Of a stretch of DNA of 64,000 nt, positions 17,674-25,845 are shown one piece after another. The stretch's first letter is position 1. Every line of letters starts with the position of its first letter. Below the pieces are notes generated by a model. That model made no database searches, was not told the origin of the DNA, and saw only the letters and a list, made by a program, of their open reading frames with translations. The stretch comes from Acidobacteria bacterium UBA2994. Lineage in GTDB: Bacteria > Acidobacteriota > Vicinamibacteria > Vicinamibacterales > UBA8438. A program made the translations under genes and the position numbers. The stretch covers positions 3,416 to 67,415 of the forward strand of contig DEAA01000077.1 in NCBI GenBank assembly GCA_002346545.1. The letters run 5' to 3'.

Positions 17674-19512
17674 TTAGTTGCCGCGCAGATCTAGGACCAG
17701 CGTCCGCGATCCAGTCACAAGGTGCTGAAGCGGCAGGCTCCACTCCTCGATTACCGCATCCCGGATTCTCGAGACCGCCCCGCCGCGCTGGTCGCCAGCC
17801 AGCACACCAAGAACCGATGACGGTAGTCCCGCCAGCCGACGTCCGTTCACCACCGCGCCGTCGGCCGTCCTGACGAGTTGGAGGTATAGATGATCGTTTC
17901 GCCTGGCTTCGTTGAGAGCGGTGATGAGTCGGGCCAGGTCGGTAGCTCGCAACGCATCGCCAGAGCGCTGCCGCTCTCGCCCCCCCAGCGTGGCGCCGTC
18001 TGCTACGCGCAGTTCCAGTCGCTCCGCGCGACCCGCCGGCAGATCGACCCAGACGGTGCGCGTAATTTGCTCGCCCCGATGGGTGCGAAGCGCCACGTGT
18101 ACCTGCACTCGTTCTCCCTGTCGGGGACGAGGGTTCTCGAGCCACACGCGCTCCAAGGACGCGCGTCTCACGTCGTCGTATGCGGTCACACTTAGATCGA
18201 TCTGTTTCACCGCGACTCGCTCGAAGCCGTTGTTCACCAAGGCAGTAACCGGCCCCGATACATAGAGCGCGGCCAGCACTGTGGCGGAATCTCCGGCAAA
18301 GGTCTCGCCAAACCGAGCCGCGGGATACCCCTCGAGCGTCACGGTTCCGTCGATCATGTAGGTAGCTGGTCCGACTTCGCGGCTGTGAGAGAACAGCGTG
18401 TTGAGCATCGCGTTGTAGGACAGGAGCGGCGTAAAGAGCTCGCTCTGGATCACCTCGAAGAAGAACTGTTCAGTACGTTCGCGACCGGGCGCGCGGAGCT
18501 CAACCTCGATCGGCACCATGGATGGTCCATCGCCCAGTCGGCCGCTTATGCCGGTGGCGCGGTCCTGGTCGATGGTACCCAGTGTTTCGCCGACGGCGGC
18601 CAGACGCGACGAGATGGCCGCGCTCGGCAGCACCGTGTAGACCGACGCCTGGGTCATGGGAAACTGCGAGGCGCCTATGTTGTAGAACGGGTGACCGAAG
18701 GCGTAGACCCGTCCCTCGTCCACAAGGGTAACTGTGCCGGTACCGGCCATCGTCAGGTCTCCGCGCATGAGGCTGACCCCCACCGCAGATCCCGGCTCGA
18801 GCGGCGCTCCCGGCTCAGTCTGGACCGCCAGGGTCCCCCCGGCGGTCGCCACGAGCCCCGCCTGCCGAAAGAGAGGGGCCAGCTGTTCGATAGCCTCGGG
18901 CAGAAATCCGCTCATTACCAACGGTGTCGCGATCGGACGAAGCGCCAGAGACTGACCGGCTGCCGGCAGCCCCAGCGCCGCGAGGTCCTGGGAGCGCGCC
19001 CGGAAGGGCACCGGCGGCGTCAATCGTCGAGGTAGCAACTGGGCCAGGGTGTCCGTTACCAGAGGGAGAGGGAGCGGACCCGCTGCCGCCGGAATCGCCG
19101 GGGACGGCGTGACCCCACTCGTGTCGTCTCGCAGCATCTCGGCAATCGGCGTAATGCCAGCAATGGTGTCCTTCGGGAAGGAGCCCATCGCGTAGGACAC
19201 GGCGCCAATCAGGCGCCCGTCGACATACACCGGGCTGCCGCTCATGCCCTGAAAGACCCCGCTCTCGGCCAGTGGACCTCCCGATAGTCGGGCCAGGATC
19301 AGATTTCGACGTGGCCCCATGTAATTCTCGAGCACGCCAATTATGTCGACGCTGAAGTCGCTGATCTCGATACCCTGAAACACAGTTCGCCCGGTGCCTT
19401 GCATGCCAGGTTGAATCTCATCGACTGGCATCGTGACGGTGGCGGCTGGCACAACGGCCATGAGCCCGCCCGTGAGCATCAGCGCGAGCAGGAGCGGAGC
19501 GCGAAGTCTCAT
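17674..19512 (-). CDS. SpoIVB-type S55 serine peptidase, secreted
   Basis: 612 residues. A signal peptide spans residues 1-24 (LLLALMLTGGLMAVVPAA). The S55 domain follows with the start DEIQPGMQGTGRTVFQG and the catalytic loop GVFQGMSGSPVYVDGRLIGA with the serines at residues 91 and 93; SpoIVB has the same QGMSGSP. Later comes GHPFYNIG, also family-typical. The C-terminal 250 residues are beta-rich, without recognised motifs. The frame is open 23 codons upstream, but MRLRAPLLLA is the sensible signal start. SpoIVB cleaves SpoIVFA in spore formers; in a Gram-negative cell the target is unknown. The gene heads the propeller-TPR-SpmAB series and is divergent from the trp operon. Confidence 0.87.
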   Translation of the reverse strand: MRLRAPLLLALMLTGGLMAVVPAATVTMPVDEIQPGMQGTGRTVFQGIEISDFSVDIIGVLENYMGPRRNLILARLSGGPLAESGVFQGMSGSPVYVDGRLIGAVSYAMGSFPKDTIAGITPIAEMLRDDTSGVTPSPAIPAAAGPLPLPLVTDTLAQLLPRRLTPPVPFRARSQDLAALGLPAAGQSLALRPIATPLVMSGFLPEAIEQLAPLFRQAGLVATAGGTLAVQTEPGAPLEPGSAVGVSLMRGDLTMAGTGTVTLVDEGRVYAFGHPFYNIGASQFPMTQASVYTVLPSAAISSRLAAVGETLGTIDQDRATGISGRLGDGPSMVPIEVELRAPGRERTEQFFFEVIQSELFTPLLSYNAMLNTLFSHSREVGPATYMIDGTVTLEGYPAARFGETFAGDSATVLAALYVSGPVTALVNNGFERVAVKQIDLSVTAYDDVRRASLERVWLENPRPRQGERVQVHVALRTHRGEQITRTVWVDLPAGRAERLELRVADGATLGGRERQRSGDALRATDLARLITALNEARRNDHLYLQLVRTADGAVVNGRRLAGLPSSVLGVLAGDQRGGAVSRIRDAVIEEWSLPLQHLVTGSRTLVLDLRGN

Positions 19513-19618
19513 GAGGAAGGGGTGATTGCGAGGAGTCCGAAATACTCTCGACTTATAGCGGAGGGATGCCGCATGGGTCAAGCGGCGCGGCGCGCGCCGC
19601 CGGCGCTGCGGACGTCGA

Positions 19619-19648
19619 TTGACACCTGCAGCCGGGCTCTGCTAGCGT
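19619..19648 (+). promoter_or_regulatory. Promoter of the aroDE-trp-tyrA operon
   Basis: Perfect -35 TTGACA at 19619-19624, an 18-bp spacer, then TAGCGT (19643-19648, three of six consensus bases including TA and the final T). Transcription would start near 19655, some 15 nt before the leader peptide. The position agrees with the attenuator read from the downstream sequence. Confidence 0.65.
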
Positions 19649-19670
19649 AAGACCTACAGCAGCATCAAGG

Positions 19671-19778
19671 ATGCAGCACCAGATGATGTCGACTCCCGCC
19701 ACCCGCACGAAATCCAACGACCGGAACTGGTTGTGGCGCTGGTATTGCGGCTTTAGGGCCCCGGAGAGGCAGCTCTGA
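19671..19778 (+). CDS. trpL: trp operon leader peptide with clustered Trp, Tyr and Phe codons
   Basis: A 35-codon ORF too short for normal gene calling. Its C-terminal third reads NWLWRWYCGF: Trp at codons 20, 22 and 24 (19728, 19734, 19740), Tyr at 25, Phe at 28; the stop is at 19776-19778. AAGG at 19667-19670 suits initiation at the in-frame ATG 19683 or 19686 better than at 19671, giving a 30-31-residue peptide; all contain the Trp cluster. Three Trp in five codons is very unlikely by chance. It lies between a good promoter and an intrinsic terminator just before a trp operon. A ribosome stalled for charged tRNA-Trp would leave the antiterminator arm at 19763-19770 free. Confidence 0.85.
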   Translation: MQHQMMSTPATRTKSNDRNWLWRWYCGFRAPERQL

Positions 19779-19820
19779 CCATCTGAGCATCCCCGCGAAC
19801 GACGAGTTGTCAGCCTCTTC
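19763..19820 (+). promoter_or_regulatory. Antiterminator pairing of the trp attenuator
   Basis: GGAGAGGC at 19763-19770 is identical to the 3' arm of the terminator (19832-19839). It can pair with the terminator's 5' arm GCCTCTTC at 19813-19820 (8 bp, one G-U). It begins 21 nt after the third Trp codon, so it is free when a ribosome stalls there. It is covered by a ribosome that reaches the stop codon at 19776. Confidence 0.8.
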
Positions 19821-19846
19821 AGCCCCTGGTTGGAGAGGCTTTTTTT
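19812..19846 (+). terminator. Intrinsic terminator (attenuator) before aroDE
   Basis: The stem 19812-19821 pairs with 19831-19840 (AGCCTCTTCA with TGGAGAGGCT turned around, ten pairs, one G-U), the loop is nine bases, and a T7 run follows at 19840-19846. It ends 19 nt before the aroDE start codon, so it can only stop transcription before the operon begins. The 5' arm can instead pair with 19763-19770. Confidence 0.9.
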
Positions 19847-19865
19847 GTGCGGTTGACCAGCTCCG

Positions 19866-21317
19866 ATGACTGACCCTGCCCTGTGCGCCACGGTTACGGC
19901 TGCCACGATGGCGGAGTTGCGCGCCAGACGCGACGCCGTGGAGGGCGCCGACCTCGTGGAACTCCGGCTCGACGGTATCCGGAGGCCAGATGTGGCCGGA
20001 GCGCTCAAAGACCGACAGTTACCCGTCATCGTGACCTGTCGCGCCGATTGGGAGGGGGGCCAATTCAAAGGCAGCGAAGAGGAACGCCGGCGACTCCTGG
20101 AGCGGGCCCTTGATCAGGGCGCGGACTGGGTTGACCTCGAATGGCAGGGCGGGTTCGGAGACCTGATCGCCAGGCGCAATGGACGGAACGTGGTGCTGTC
20201 CTTCCACGATTTCGACGGCACGCCTCCGGATCTCGAGGCCCGCTACGACGCGATGCGAACGACCGGAGCGGAGGTGGTTAAGCTCGCGGTCACTACCCAT
20301 ACCGGAGACGACCTGCGTCGGCTCCGCCGCCTCGGGTCGCGAGAAGGCCTGAGTGTCCTGGTCGGCATGGGTCAGACGGGAGTTCCAAGCCGGGTGCTAC
20401 CGGGCCGTTTCGGCTCAGCCTGGACCTACGCCGGCGAGGGAGTCGCGCCGGGACAAATGAGCGTCCGCCGGCTGCTAGAGCATTTCCGCTTCCGGCGGAT
20501 CAGCGACCGCACTGCGATCTACGGTGTCGCAGGATCGCCAATCAGGCATTCGTTGTCACCGGCGATGCACAACGCCGGGTTGGCCGATCAGGGTCTCGAC
20601 GCCGTGTACCTGCCATTCCAGGCGGCTAATGCCAAGGACCTACTCCGACTGGCTGAGGACCTTTCGATACGCGGGTTGAGCGTGACTGCGCCGTTCAAGG
20701 AAGAGATCCTGGCCCTCTCCGATGAGATCGATCCGCTGGCAACCCAAGTAGGCGCCGTTAACACCTTGCGGCGGACAGGCGACCACTGGGAGGGGAGAAA
20801 TACAGACGTTGCGGGGTTTCTCGCACCGCTCGCCCGGCTCGGGGCGCTGGAAGGGACCCGAGCCACGGTGCTGGGTGCAGGGGGCGCAGCTCGAGGGGTT
20901 GCCGTCGCCCTCGTCAGCCGTGGAGCACGGGTGTCAATCTGTGCCCGTCGTGCGGACCGTGCTCGCGAGGTGGCCACAGTGGTCGGCGGTGAAGCCTCGG
21001 GGTTTCCGCCCGAACCTGGAAGCTGGGACCTGCTGGTAAACACCACCCCAATCGGGACCGCGCCCAAAGTCGACGAGAGCCCAGTCCCGGCCAGCTGTCT
21101 CGTAGGCGGCGGACTCGTCTATGACCTCATCTACAACCCGGATCCCACCCAGTTGATGCGAGATGCAGCCGCGACCGGGTGTGAGACGATCGGGGGCTTG
21201 GACATGCTCGTGGCCCAGGCGCTCGATCAGTTCGCGTGGTGGTTCGGCGTGCGCCCGCCGGCAGATCTGTTCCATGCTGCAGCGAAACAGGAGCTTTTCG
21301 AGGAGATGTCAGCATGA
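19866..21317 (+). CDS. aroDE: Fused 3-dehydroquinate dehydratase (type I) / shikimate dehydrogenase
   Basis: 483 residues, two shikimate-pathway enzymes in one chain: dehydroquinate to dehydroshikimate, then to shikimate with NADPH. Residues 1-205 are the type I dehydratase, with VELRLD (31-36), SFHDF with catalytic His114, and the Schiff-base Lys139 in VVKLAV. Residues 215-483 are AroE: GSPIRHSLSPAMHNAG (223-238), catalytic Lys278 in TAPFKEE, NTD at 312-314, and the dinucleotide loop GAGGAARG at 337-344. AroE usually has NVT before the catalytic Lys loop; here it is SVT. It is the first gene after the attenuator, and its stop overlaps the trpE start. Confidence 0.95.
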   Translation: MTDPALCATVTAATMAELRARRDAVEGADLVELRLDGIRRPDVAGALKDRQLPVIVTCRADWEGGQFKGSEEERRRLLERALDQGADWVDLEWQGGFGDLIARRNGRNVVLSFHDFDGTPPDLEARYDAMRTTGAEVVKLAVTTHTGDDLRRLRRLGSREGLSVLVGMGQTGVPSRVLPGRFGSAWTYAGEGVAPGQMSVRRLLEHFRFRRISDRTAIYGVAGSPIRHSLSPAMHNAGLADQGLDAVYLPFQAANAKDLLRLAEDLSIRGLSVTAPFKEEILALSDEIDPLATQVGAVNTLRRTGDHWEGRNTDVAGFLAPLARLGALEGTRATVLGAGGAARGVAVALVSRGARVSICARRADRAREVATVVGGEASGFPPEPGSWDLLVNTTPIGTAPKVDESPVPASCLVGGGLVYDLIYNPDPTQLMRDAAATGCETIGGLDMLVAQALDQFAWWFGVRPPADLFHAAAKQELFEEMSA

Positions 21318-22786
21318 GCGTCACATCCTTCGAACGTTTTAGTGAGCTTGCCACGCAGGGGACGTTCGTCCCAGTGTGCAAGGAACTGCGGGCCGACTTG
21401 CTAACTCCGCTGTCCGCATTTCTCAAGATCGCGGAACACTCCGAACACGCCTTTCTTTTTGAGAGCGTCGAAGGAGGAGAGCAGGTCGCCCGTTACTCCT
21501 TCCTCGGGAAAGACCCCTTCCTGGTCCTACGCGCCGCGGACGGAAAGACGACAGCCGAGGAGGGAGGCGCCGTGACCCGCAGCGACGTCCCGTTCATGGA
21601 CCTGCTCCGGACGGTCATGAGCGACTACCAGGCCCCACAAGTAACTGATTTGCCTCGGTTTACTGGAGGAGCCGTCGGTTTTCTAGGCTACGACTCCGCC
21701 AGCTGGTTCGAGCCCGCACTCGACTCGGCGTGGAAGACACATTCGCTGCCGCCCGGACAGGACGAAGACGCCGGATTCATGCTGTTTGACTCGATTCTGG
21801 CGTTCGATCACGTCAAACACCGGATCCTGCTCATCGCCAATGCCCGAGTCAACCCCGGCGCCGACCTCGACGGCGCCTACCGTTTCGCTTGCGCCAAGAT
21901 TCACTTCCTTGAGCAAGAGCTCCAGCGGACTCTGTCGGAGCCGGCTCCGGCCGAGCCGATACCGATTGATATCACCTCCAACACGAGCCAGACGGCCTTC
22001 GAGGAGGCCGTGCGGGTCGCCAAGGAGCGAATCGCAGCCGGCGATATCTATCAGGTGGTCCTCTCGCAACGCTTCGAGACGGTCATCAAGGCCGAGCCAT
22101 TCAACGTCTACAGGGCGCTCAGGCACGTCAACCCCTCACCCTACATGTATTACATCCGGATGGGGCCGCTCGCGATCGTGGGGTCGTCGCCCGAGATGCT
22201 GGTCCGGGTGGAGGGACGTGAGGCCGTCACGCACCCTATTGCTGGCACAAGGCCGCGGGGGCAGGACGCAGCGGAAGATGACCGGCTGGCCGAAGAGCTC
22301 AAACTCGATCAGAAGGAGCGAGCCGAGCACGTAATGCTCGTCGATCTCGGACGGAACGACCTCGGTCGGGTATCGGAGTACGGCACGGTACGGGTGGCCC
22401 AGTTCATGGAACTTGAGCGCTACTCGCACGTCATGCACCTGGTTTCTCGTGTTGAAGGGCGCCTGCGCGAGGATGAGGACCGGCTCGACGCTCTCGCCGC
22501 CTGCTTCCCAGCAGGCACGGTCTCCGGTGCGCCGAAGATCAAGGCGATGGAGATCATCGCGTCGCTCGAGCCGACGAAGCGAGGCATCTACGCCGGCGCC
22601 ATTGGCTATGTCGATTTTGCCGGCAACCTCGACTGTTGCATCACGATTCGCACGATCACGATCCGGGACGGCAAGGCCTACGTGCAGGCCGGCGCCGGCA
22701 TCGTGGCCGACTCTGACCCGACGGCGGAGTACAACGAGACGCGAGCCAAGGCAGCTGCCCTGATCCGCGCGCTCGAGATGGTGTAA
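21314..22786 (+). CDS. trpE: Anthranilate synthase component I
   Basis: 490 residues. It forms anthranilate from chorismate, using ammonia from TrpG. The N-terminal domain has LLESVEGGE-like FLFESVEGGEQVARYSF, the region that carries Trp feedback binding in TrpE. The C-terminal chorismate-binding domain shows GDIYQVVLSQRF, HPIAGTRPRG, LVDLGRNDLGRV, FPAGTVSGAPKIKAMEII and QAGAGIVADSDPTAEY. The ATG at 21314 overlaps the aroDE stop (ATGA); longer versions of the frame run into aroDE. It is followed after 2 nt by trpG. Confidence 0.96.
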   Translation: MSVTSFERFSELATQGTFVPVCKELRADLLTPLSAFLKIAEHSEHAFLFESVEGGEQVARYSFLGKDPFLVLRAADGKTTAEEGGAVTRSDVPFMDLLRTVMSDYQAPQVTDLPRFTGGAVGFLGYDSASWFEPALDSAWKTHSLPPGQDEDAGFMLFDSILAFDHVKHRILLIANARVNPGADLDGAYRFACAKIHFLEQELQRTLSEPAPAEPIPIDITSNTSQTAFEEAVRVAKERIAAGDIYQVVLSQRFETVIKAEPFNVYRALRHVNPSPYMYYIRMGPLAIVGSSPEMLVRVEGREAVTHPIAGTRPRGQDAAEDDRLAEELKLDQKERAEHVMLVDLGRNDLGRVSEYGTVRVAQFMELERYSHVMHLVSRVEGRLREDEDRLDALAACFPAGTVSGAPKIKAMEIIASLEPTKRGIYAGAIGYVDFAGNLDCCITIRTITIRDGKAYVQAGAGIVADSDPTAEYNETRAKAAALIRALEMV

Positions 22787-22788
22787 CC

Positions 22789-23355
22789 ATGGTGCTGGTA
22801 ATTGACAACTACGACTCCTTTACCTACAACCTGGTGCAATACCTGGGAGAGCTCGGCGCCGAGATTCAGGTTCGTCGGAACGACGAGGCCTCCCTCGATA
22901 CGCTGGTCGCGATGCGGCCGGACCGGATCGTCGTCTCGCCCGGACCGGGACGCCCCGAACAAGCCGGCGTCACGACCGAGCTAATCAGACGCTGCGGTCC
23001 CGTGCTGCCGATGCTCGGCGTCTGTCTTGGCCATCAGGCCATCGGGCAGGCATTCGGCGCCACTATCACGCAGGCGCCCGTTCTCGTCCATGGCAAGCAG
23101 TCGATGGTGGAACATGACGGCCGTGGCATCTTCGCCGGTATCGAGGGGCCGTTCGCCGCGGCGCGCTACCACTCGTTGGCAATCGCGCCAGAGACCTGCC
23201 CCTCTGAACTCGAAGTAACCGCGCGTGCCGGCGACGACGGCACGATCATGGGCGTGCGTCACCGGAAATGGCCGCTTCACGGCGTCCAGTTTCATCCGGA
23301 ATCGGTCCTGACCGGCATCGGCCGGAATATTCTCCGCAACTTCCTGGAATGCTGA
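22789..23355 (+). CDS. trpG: Anthranilate synthase component II (glutamine amidotransferase)
   Basis: 188 residues, a class I glutamine amidotransferase giving ammonia to TrpE (and possibly PabB). The sequence shows IDNYDSFTYNLVQYLGE at the start, the oxyanion loop VVSPGPGRP, the nucleophile Cys79 in LGVCLGHQAIGQ, and the His/Glu pair in HGVQFHPESVLT. The start lies 2 nt after the trpE stop. Confidence 0.96.
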   Translation: MVLVIDNYDSFTYNLVQYLGELGAEIQVRRNDEASLDTLVAMRPDRIVVSPGPGRPEQAGVTTELIRRCGPVLPMLGVCLGHQAIGQAFGATITQAPVLVHGKQSMVEHDGRGIFAGIEGPFAAARYHSLAIAPETCPSELEVTARAGDDGTIMGVRHRKWPLHGVQFHPESVLTGIGRNILRNFLEC

Positions 23356-24380
23356 TGTTCTCGACGCTAATCGACACGCTTCGCCGCCGGCAGGATCTCA
23401 GCGTCGAGGAATCGGCAGCGGCCATGGAGGAGATCATGGCCGGTCGAGCGACACAAGCCCAGGTCGCCGGCCTACTGGTCGCCCTCTCGATGAAGGGTGA
23501 GCGTCCGGCCGAGCTCGTAGGTTTAGCCAGGACGATGCGGGCTAACGCAGTGTCGCTGTCCCGTGAGCGCGACGGACTGTTCGATACCTGCGGGACTGGC
23601 GGTGATGGCGCATCCACTTTCAACGTCTCGACCTTGGCGGCGCTGGTCTTGGCCGGTTGCGGCGTGCCAGTTGCCAAGCACGGAAACCGAGCCGTCTCCA
23701 GTAGGTGCGGGAGCGCCGACCTCTTCACGGCTCTCGGGGTCCGGACCGATGCCTCCCCTGAGGTCGTTGAGGCATGTCTGGATTCCTGCAACATCGCGTT
23801 CTTCTTTGCACCCACATTTCATCCGTCAATGCGCCACGCCGGTCCTGCACGGCGCGAGCTGGGCGTCCGTACGGCCTTTAACCTGCTTGGACCACTGACC
23901 AACCCGGCCGGAGTCCGACGCCAGCTAGTGGGAGTGGCCAGGTCAGAGCACACTGACCTCCTCGCCCGCGCACTCGGCGACCTGGGGTCTGAGCGGGCCT
24001 GGGTCGCCCACGGCGCCGACGGTCTGGATGAAATCACGACGACCGGGCACACGAAAATCTCCGAATGCCGCGACGGCCAGGTCCGCACGTTCTTCCTGCA
24101 CCCCTCGGACTTTGGTCTACCAGTTGCCGATCCAGCGGCGCTCAGGGCGACGTCTCCCGAAGACAACGAGGCGATCGCCAGAGCCGTCCTTAGAGGGGTG
24201 CCCTGCGCCCCACGAGACATGGTGCTCGCCAATGCAGCGGCCGGACTCTTAATCATGGAACGAGTGGCGACGCTGCCCCAAGGGATCGAGCTAGCGGCCA
24301 GCGCGATCGACGACGGCCGAGCATCGGACGCGCTCGAGAAATTGACCCGAGTGTCCTCGACGGAGGGGAAGGAAACGTGA
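23355..24380 (+). CDS. trpD: Anthranilate phosphoribosyltransferase
   Basis: 341 residues. It adds phosphoribose from PRPP to anthranilate. The PRPP loop GTGGDGASTFNVST lies at residues 80-93, and the anthranilate/Mg region VAKHGNRAVSSRCGSADL at about 106-123. The ATG at 23355 overlaps the trpG stop as TGATG and has GGAA at a proper distance; an ATG two codons earlier has no space for a ribosome binding site. The gene ends in a GTGA overlap with trpC. Confidence 0.95.
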   Translation: MFSTLIDTLRRRQDLSVEESAAAMEEIMAGRATQAQVAGLLVALSMKGERPAELVGLARTMRANAVSLSRERDGLFDTCGTGGDGASTFNVSTLAALVLAGCGVPVAKHGNRAVSSRCGSADLFTALGVRTDASPEVVEACLDSCNIAFFFAPTFHPSMRHAGPARRELGVRTAFNLLGPLTNPAGVRRQLVGVARSEHTDLLARALGDLGSERAWVAHGADGLDEITTTGHTKISECRDGQVRTFFLHPSDFGLPVADPAALRATSPEDNEAIARAVLRGVPCAPRDMVLANAAAGLLIMERVATLPQGIELAASAIDDGRASDALEKLTRVSSTEGKET

Positions 24381-25210
24381 GCGAAACGTCCCCGGATTTG
24401 CTCGGGACTATCGTCGCCGGCACCCGCCACCTTGTCGAGGCCCGTCGCGAGCGACAGCCGGCCAAGCAATTGGAACGCCAGGCATCCGAGCTGCGCGCCG
24501 GCGGAGACCGTTTTCTCCGAACGCTCCGTGCTCCGGACACCCCCCGGATTATCACGGAGTGCAAGCGTCGGTCGCCTTCGTGCGGCATTTTGTGTGAGGA
24601 CTATCAACCCGGAAGGATAGCCAGCGTGTACGCCCAGCACGGAGCGGCCGCTATCTCGGTTTTAACTGAGCCAACCTTCTTCGACGGCGCGCCGACCCAT
24701 CTGCGGGAGGTCCGCGCCTCGGTGACTCTTCCGATACTCCGCAAGGATTTCATCGTTGACCGCTACCAATTATGGGAAGCGACCGTCTGGGGCGCCGATG
24801 CCGTCCTGCTGATCGTGGCGGCTCTCGACGATAAGGCGCTCAGTTCCCTGCACCGCGACGCCCGCGGGCTGGGTCTTGCGGTGCTAGTTGAGGTTCATGA
24901 TGAGCGTGAACTCGAACGCGCCCTGACCGCGGGCGCCCAAGTAATCGGTGTCAATAATCGAAATCTGCGAAGCCTGGAGGTCGATCTCGACGCCTCTCAC
25001 CGCTTAATCGGAGAAATGCCGACCGACGTCACCGTCATCGCGGAAAGCGGTCTGCGCAGCCATGAAGACCTCCAAGCCCTTGGACGGGCCGGCTATCACG
25101 CGTTTCTCATCGGAGAGACCCTGATGTGCGCGTCCAATCCGGGGGAGACGCTACGAGCCCTGCGAGGGATCCGGACCACGACGACAACCGAGACGGAGAC
25201 GTCAGCATGA
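24377..25210 (+). CDS. trpC: Indole-3-glycerol phosphate synthase
   Basis: 277 residues from a GTG start that overlaps the trpD stop. It closes the indole ring from carboxyphenylamino-deoxyribulose phosphate. Motifs are IITECKRRSPSCGIL with the substrate Lys (usual form KxxSPS, here KRRSPS), ISVLTEPTFFDG, LRKDFIVDRYQ with the catalytic Lys, IGVNNRNL and IAESGL. The protein is separate from TrpF, unlike the E. coli fusion. The downstream trpF start overlaps its stop by 4 nt. Confidence 0.95.
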   Translation: MSETSPDLLGTIVAGTRHLVEARRERQPAKQLERQASELRAGGDRFLRTLRAPDTPRIITECKRRSPSCGILCEDYQPGRIASVYAQHGAAAISVLTEPTFFDGAPTHLREVRASVTLPILRKDFIVDRYQLWEATVWGADAVLLIVAALDDKALSSLHRDARGLGLAVLVEVHDERELERALTAGAQVIGVNNRNLRSLEVDLDASHRLIGEMPTDVTVIAESGLRSHEDLQALGRAGYHAFLIGETLMCASNPGETLRALRGIRTTTTTETETSA

Positions 25211-25845
25211 GAACGCCGGTTAAGGTCTGCGGTATCACGCGCACATCGGATGCCGTCCTGGCCGCCGAACTCGGGGCAACGTGGGTCGGCTTTGTCTTCT
25301 GGCCGATGAGTCCTCGCGCGGTGCGTCCTGCGGCTGCCGCTGCCATCCTCGCCGAACTGCCGCCACACGTGGCGGCCGTCGGCGTGTTCGTGAATCAACC
25401 GATCGACGAGATCAATAGCATCGGGGACACGGTTGGCCTGGCAGCGATCCAGCTACACGGCGACGAATCCGAAGCCGATTGCGCCGCCTGCCGGCGGCGC
25501 GTGATCCGGGCGGTCCGATTGAGCCCAGAAGACGATGCATCGGTCGCCGACGAAATATGGCCGCCAGCTACCGTACTGGTCGATACGTTCGACCCCGTGC
25601 GCTACGGCGGCACCGGCCGTGCTGTGAACTGGACGGTCGCCGCAGGACTGGCGGCCCGCCGCCGAACTTTCCTATCCGGCGGGCTGGGCCCGCACAACGT
25701 GGCCACCGCCATCGAGGCGGTTGCGCCCTACGGCGTGGACGTCTCCTCTGGCGTCGAGACGGCCCCCGGCTTCAAGGACCCTGAGAAGCTACGGGCCTTT
25801 TTCGAAGCCGTGCGGTCGACGGACGTGACCGATTACGAGACATGA
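25207..25845 (+). CDS. trpF: Phosphoribosylanthranilate isomerase
   Basis: 212 residues. It performs the Amadori rearrangement before ring closure. [12 protein letters not shown] has the catalytic general-base Cys8, with [12 protein letters not shown] next. The catalytic Asp is in TVLVDTFDP, and the phosphate loop is SGGLGPHNV. The C-terminus has [14 protein letters not shown]. The ATG at 25207 overlaps the trpC stop; the frame upstream of it lies within trpC. The stop overlaps the trpB start. Confidence 0.94.
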   Translation: MRTPVKVCGITRTSDAVLAAELGATWVGFVFWPMSPRAVRPAAAAAILAELPPHVAAVGVFVNQPIDEINSIGDTVGLAAIQLHGDESEADCAACRRRVIRAVRLSPEDDASVADEIWPPATVLVDTFDPVRYGGTGRAVNWTVAAGLAARRRTFLSGGLGPHNVATAIEAVAPYGVDVSSGVETAPGFKDPEKLRAFFEAVRSTDVTDYET

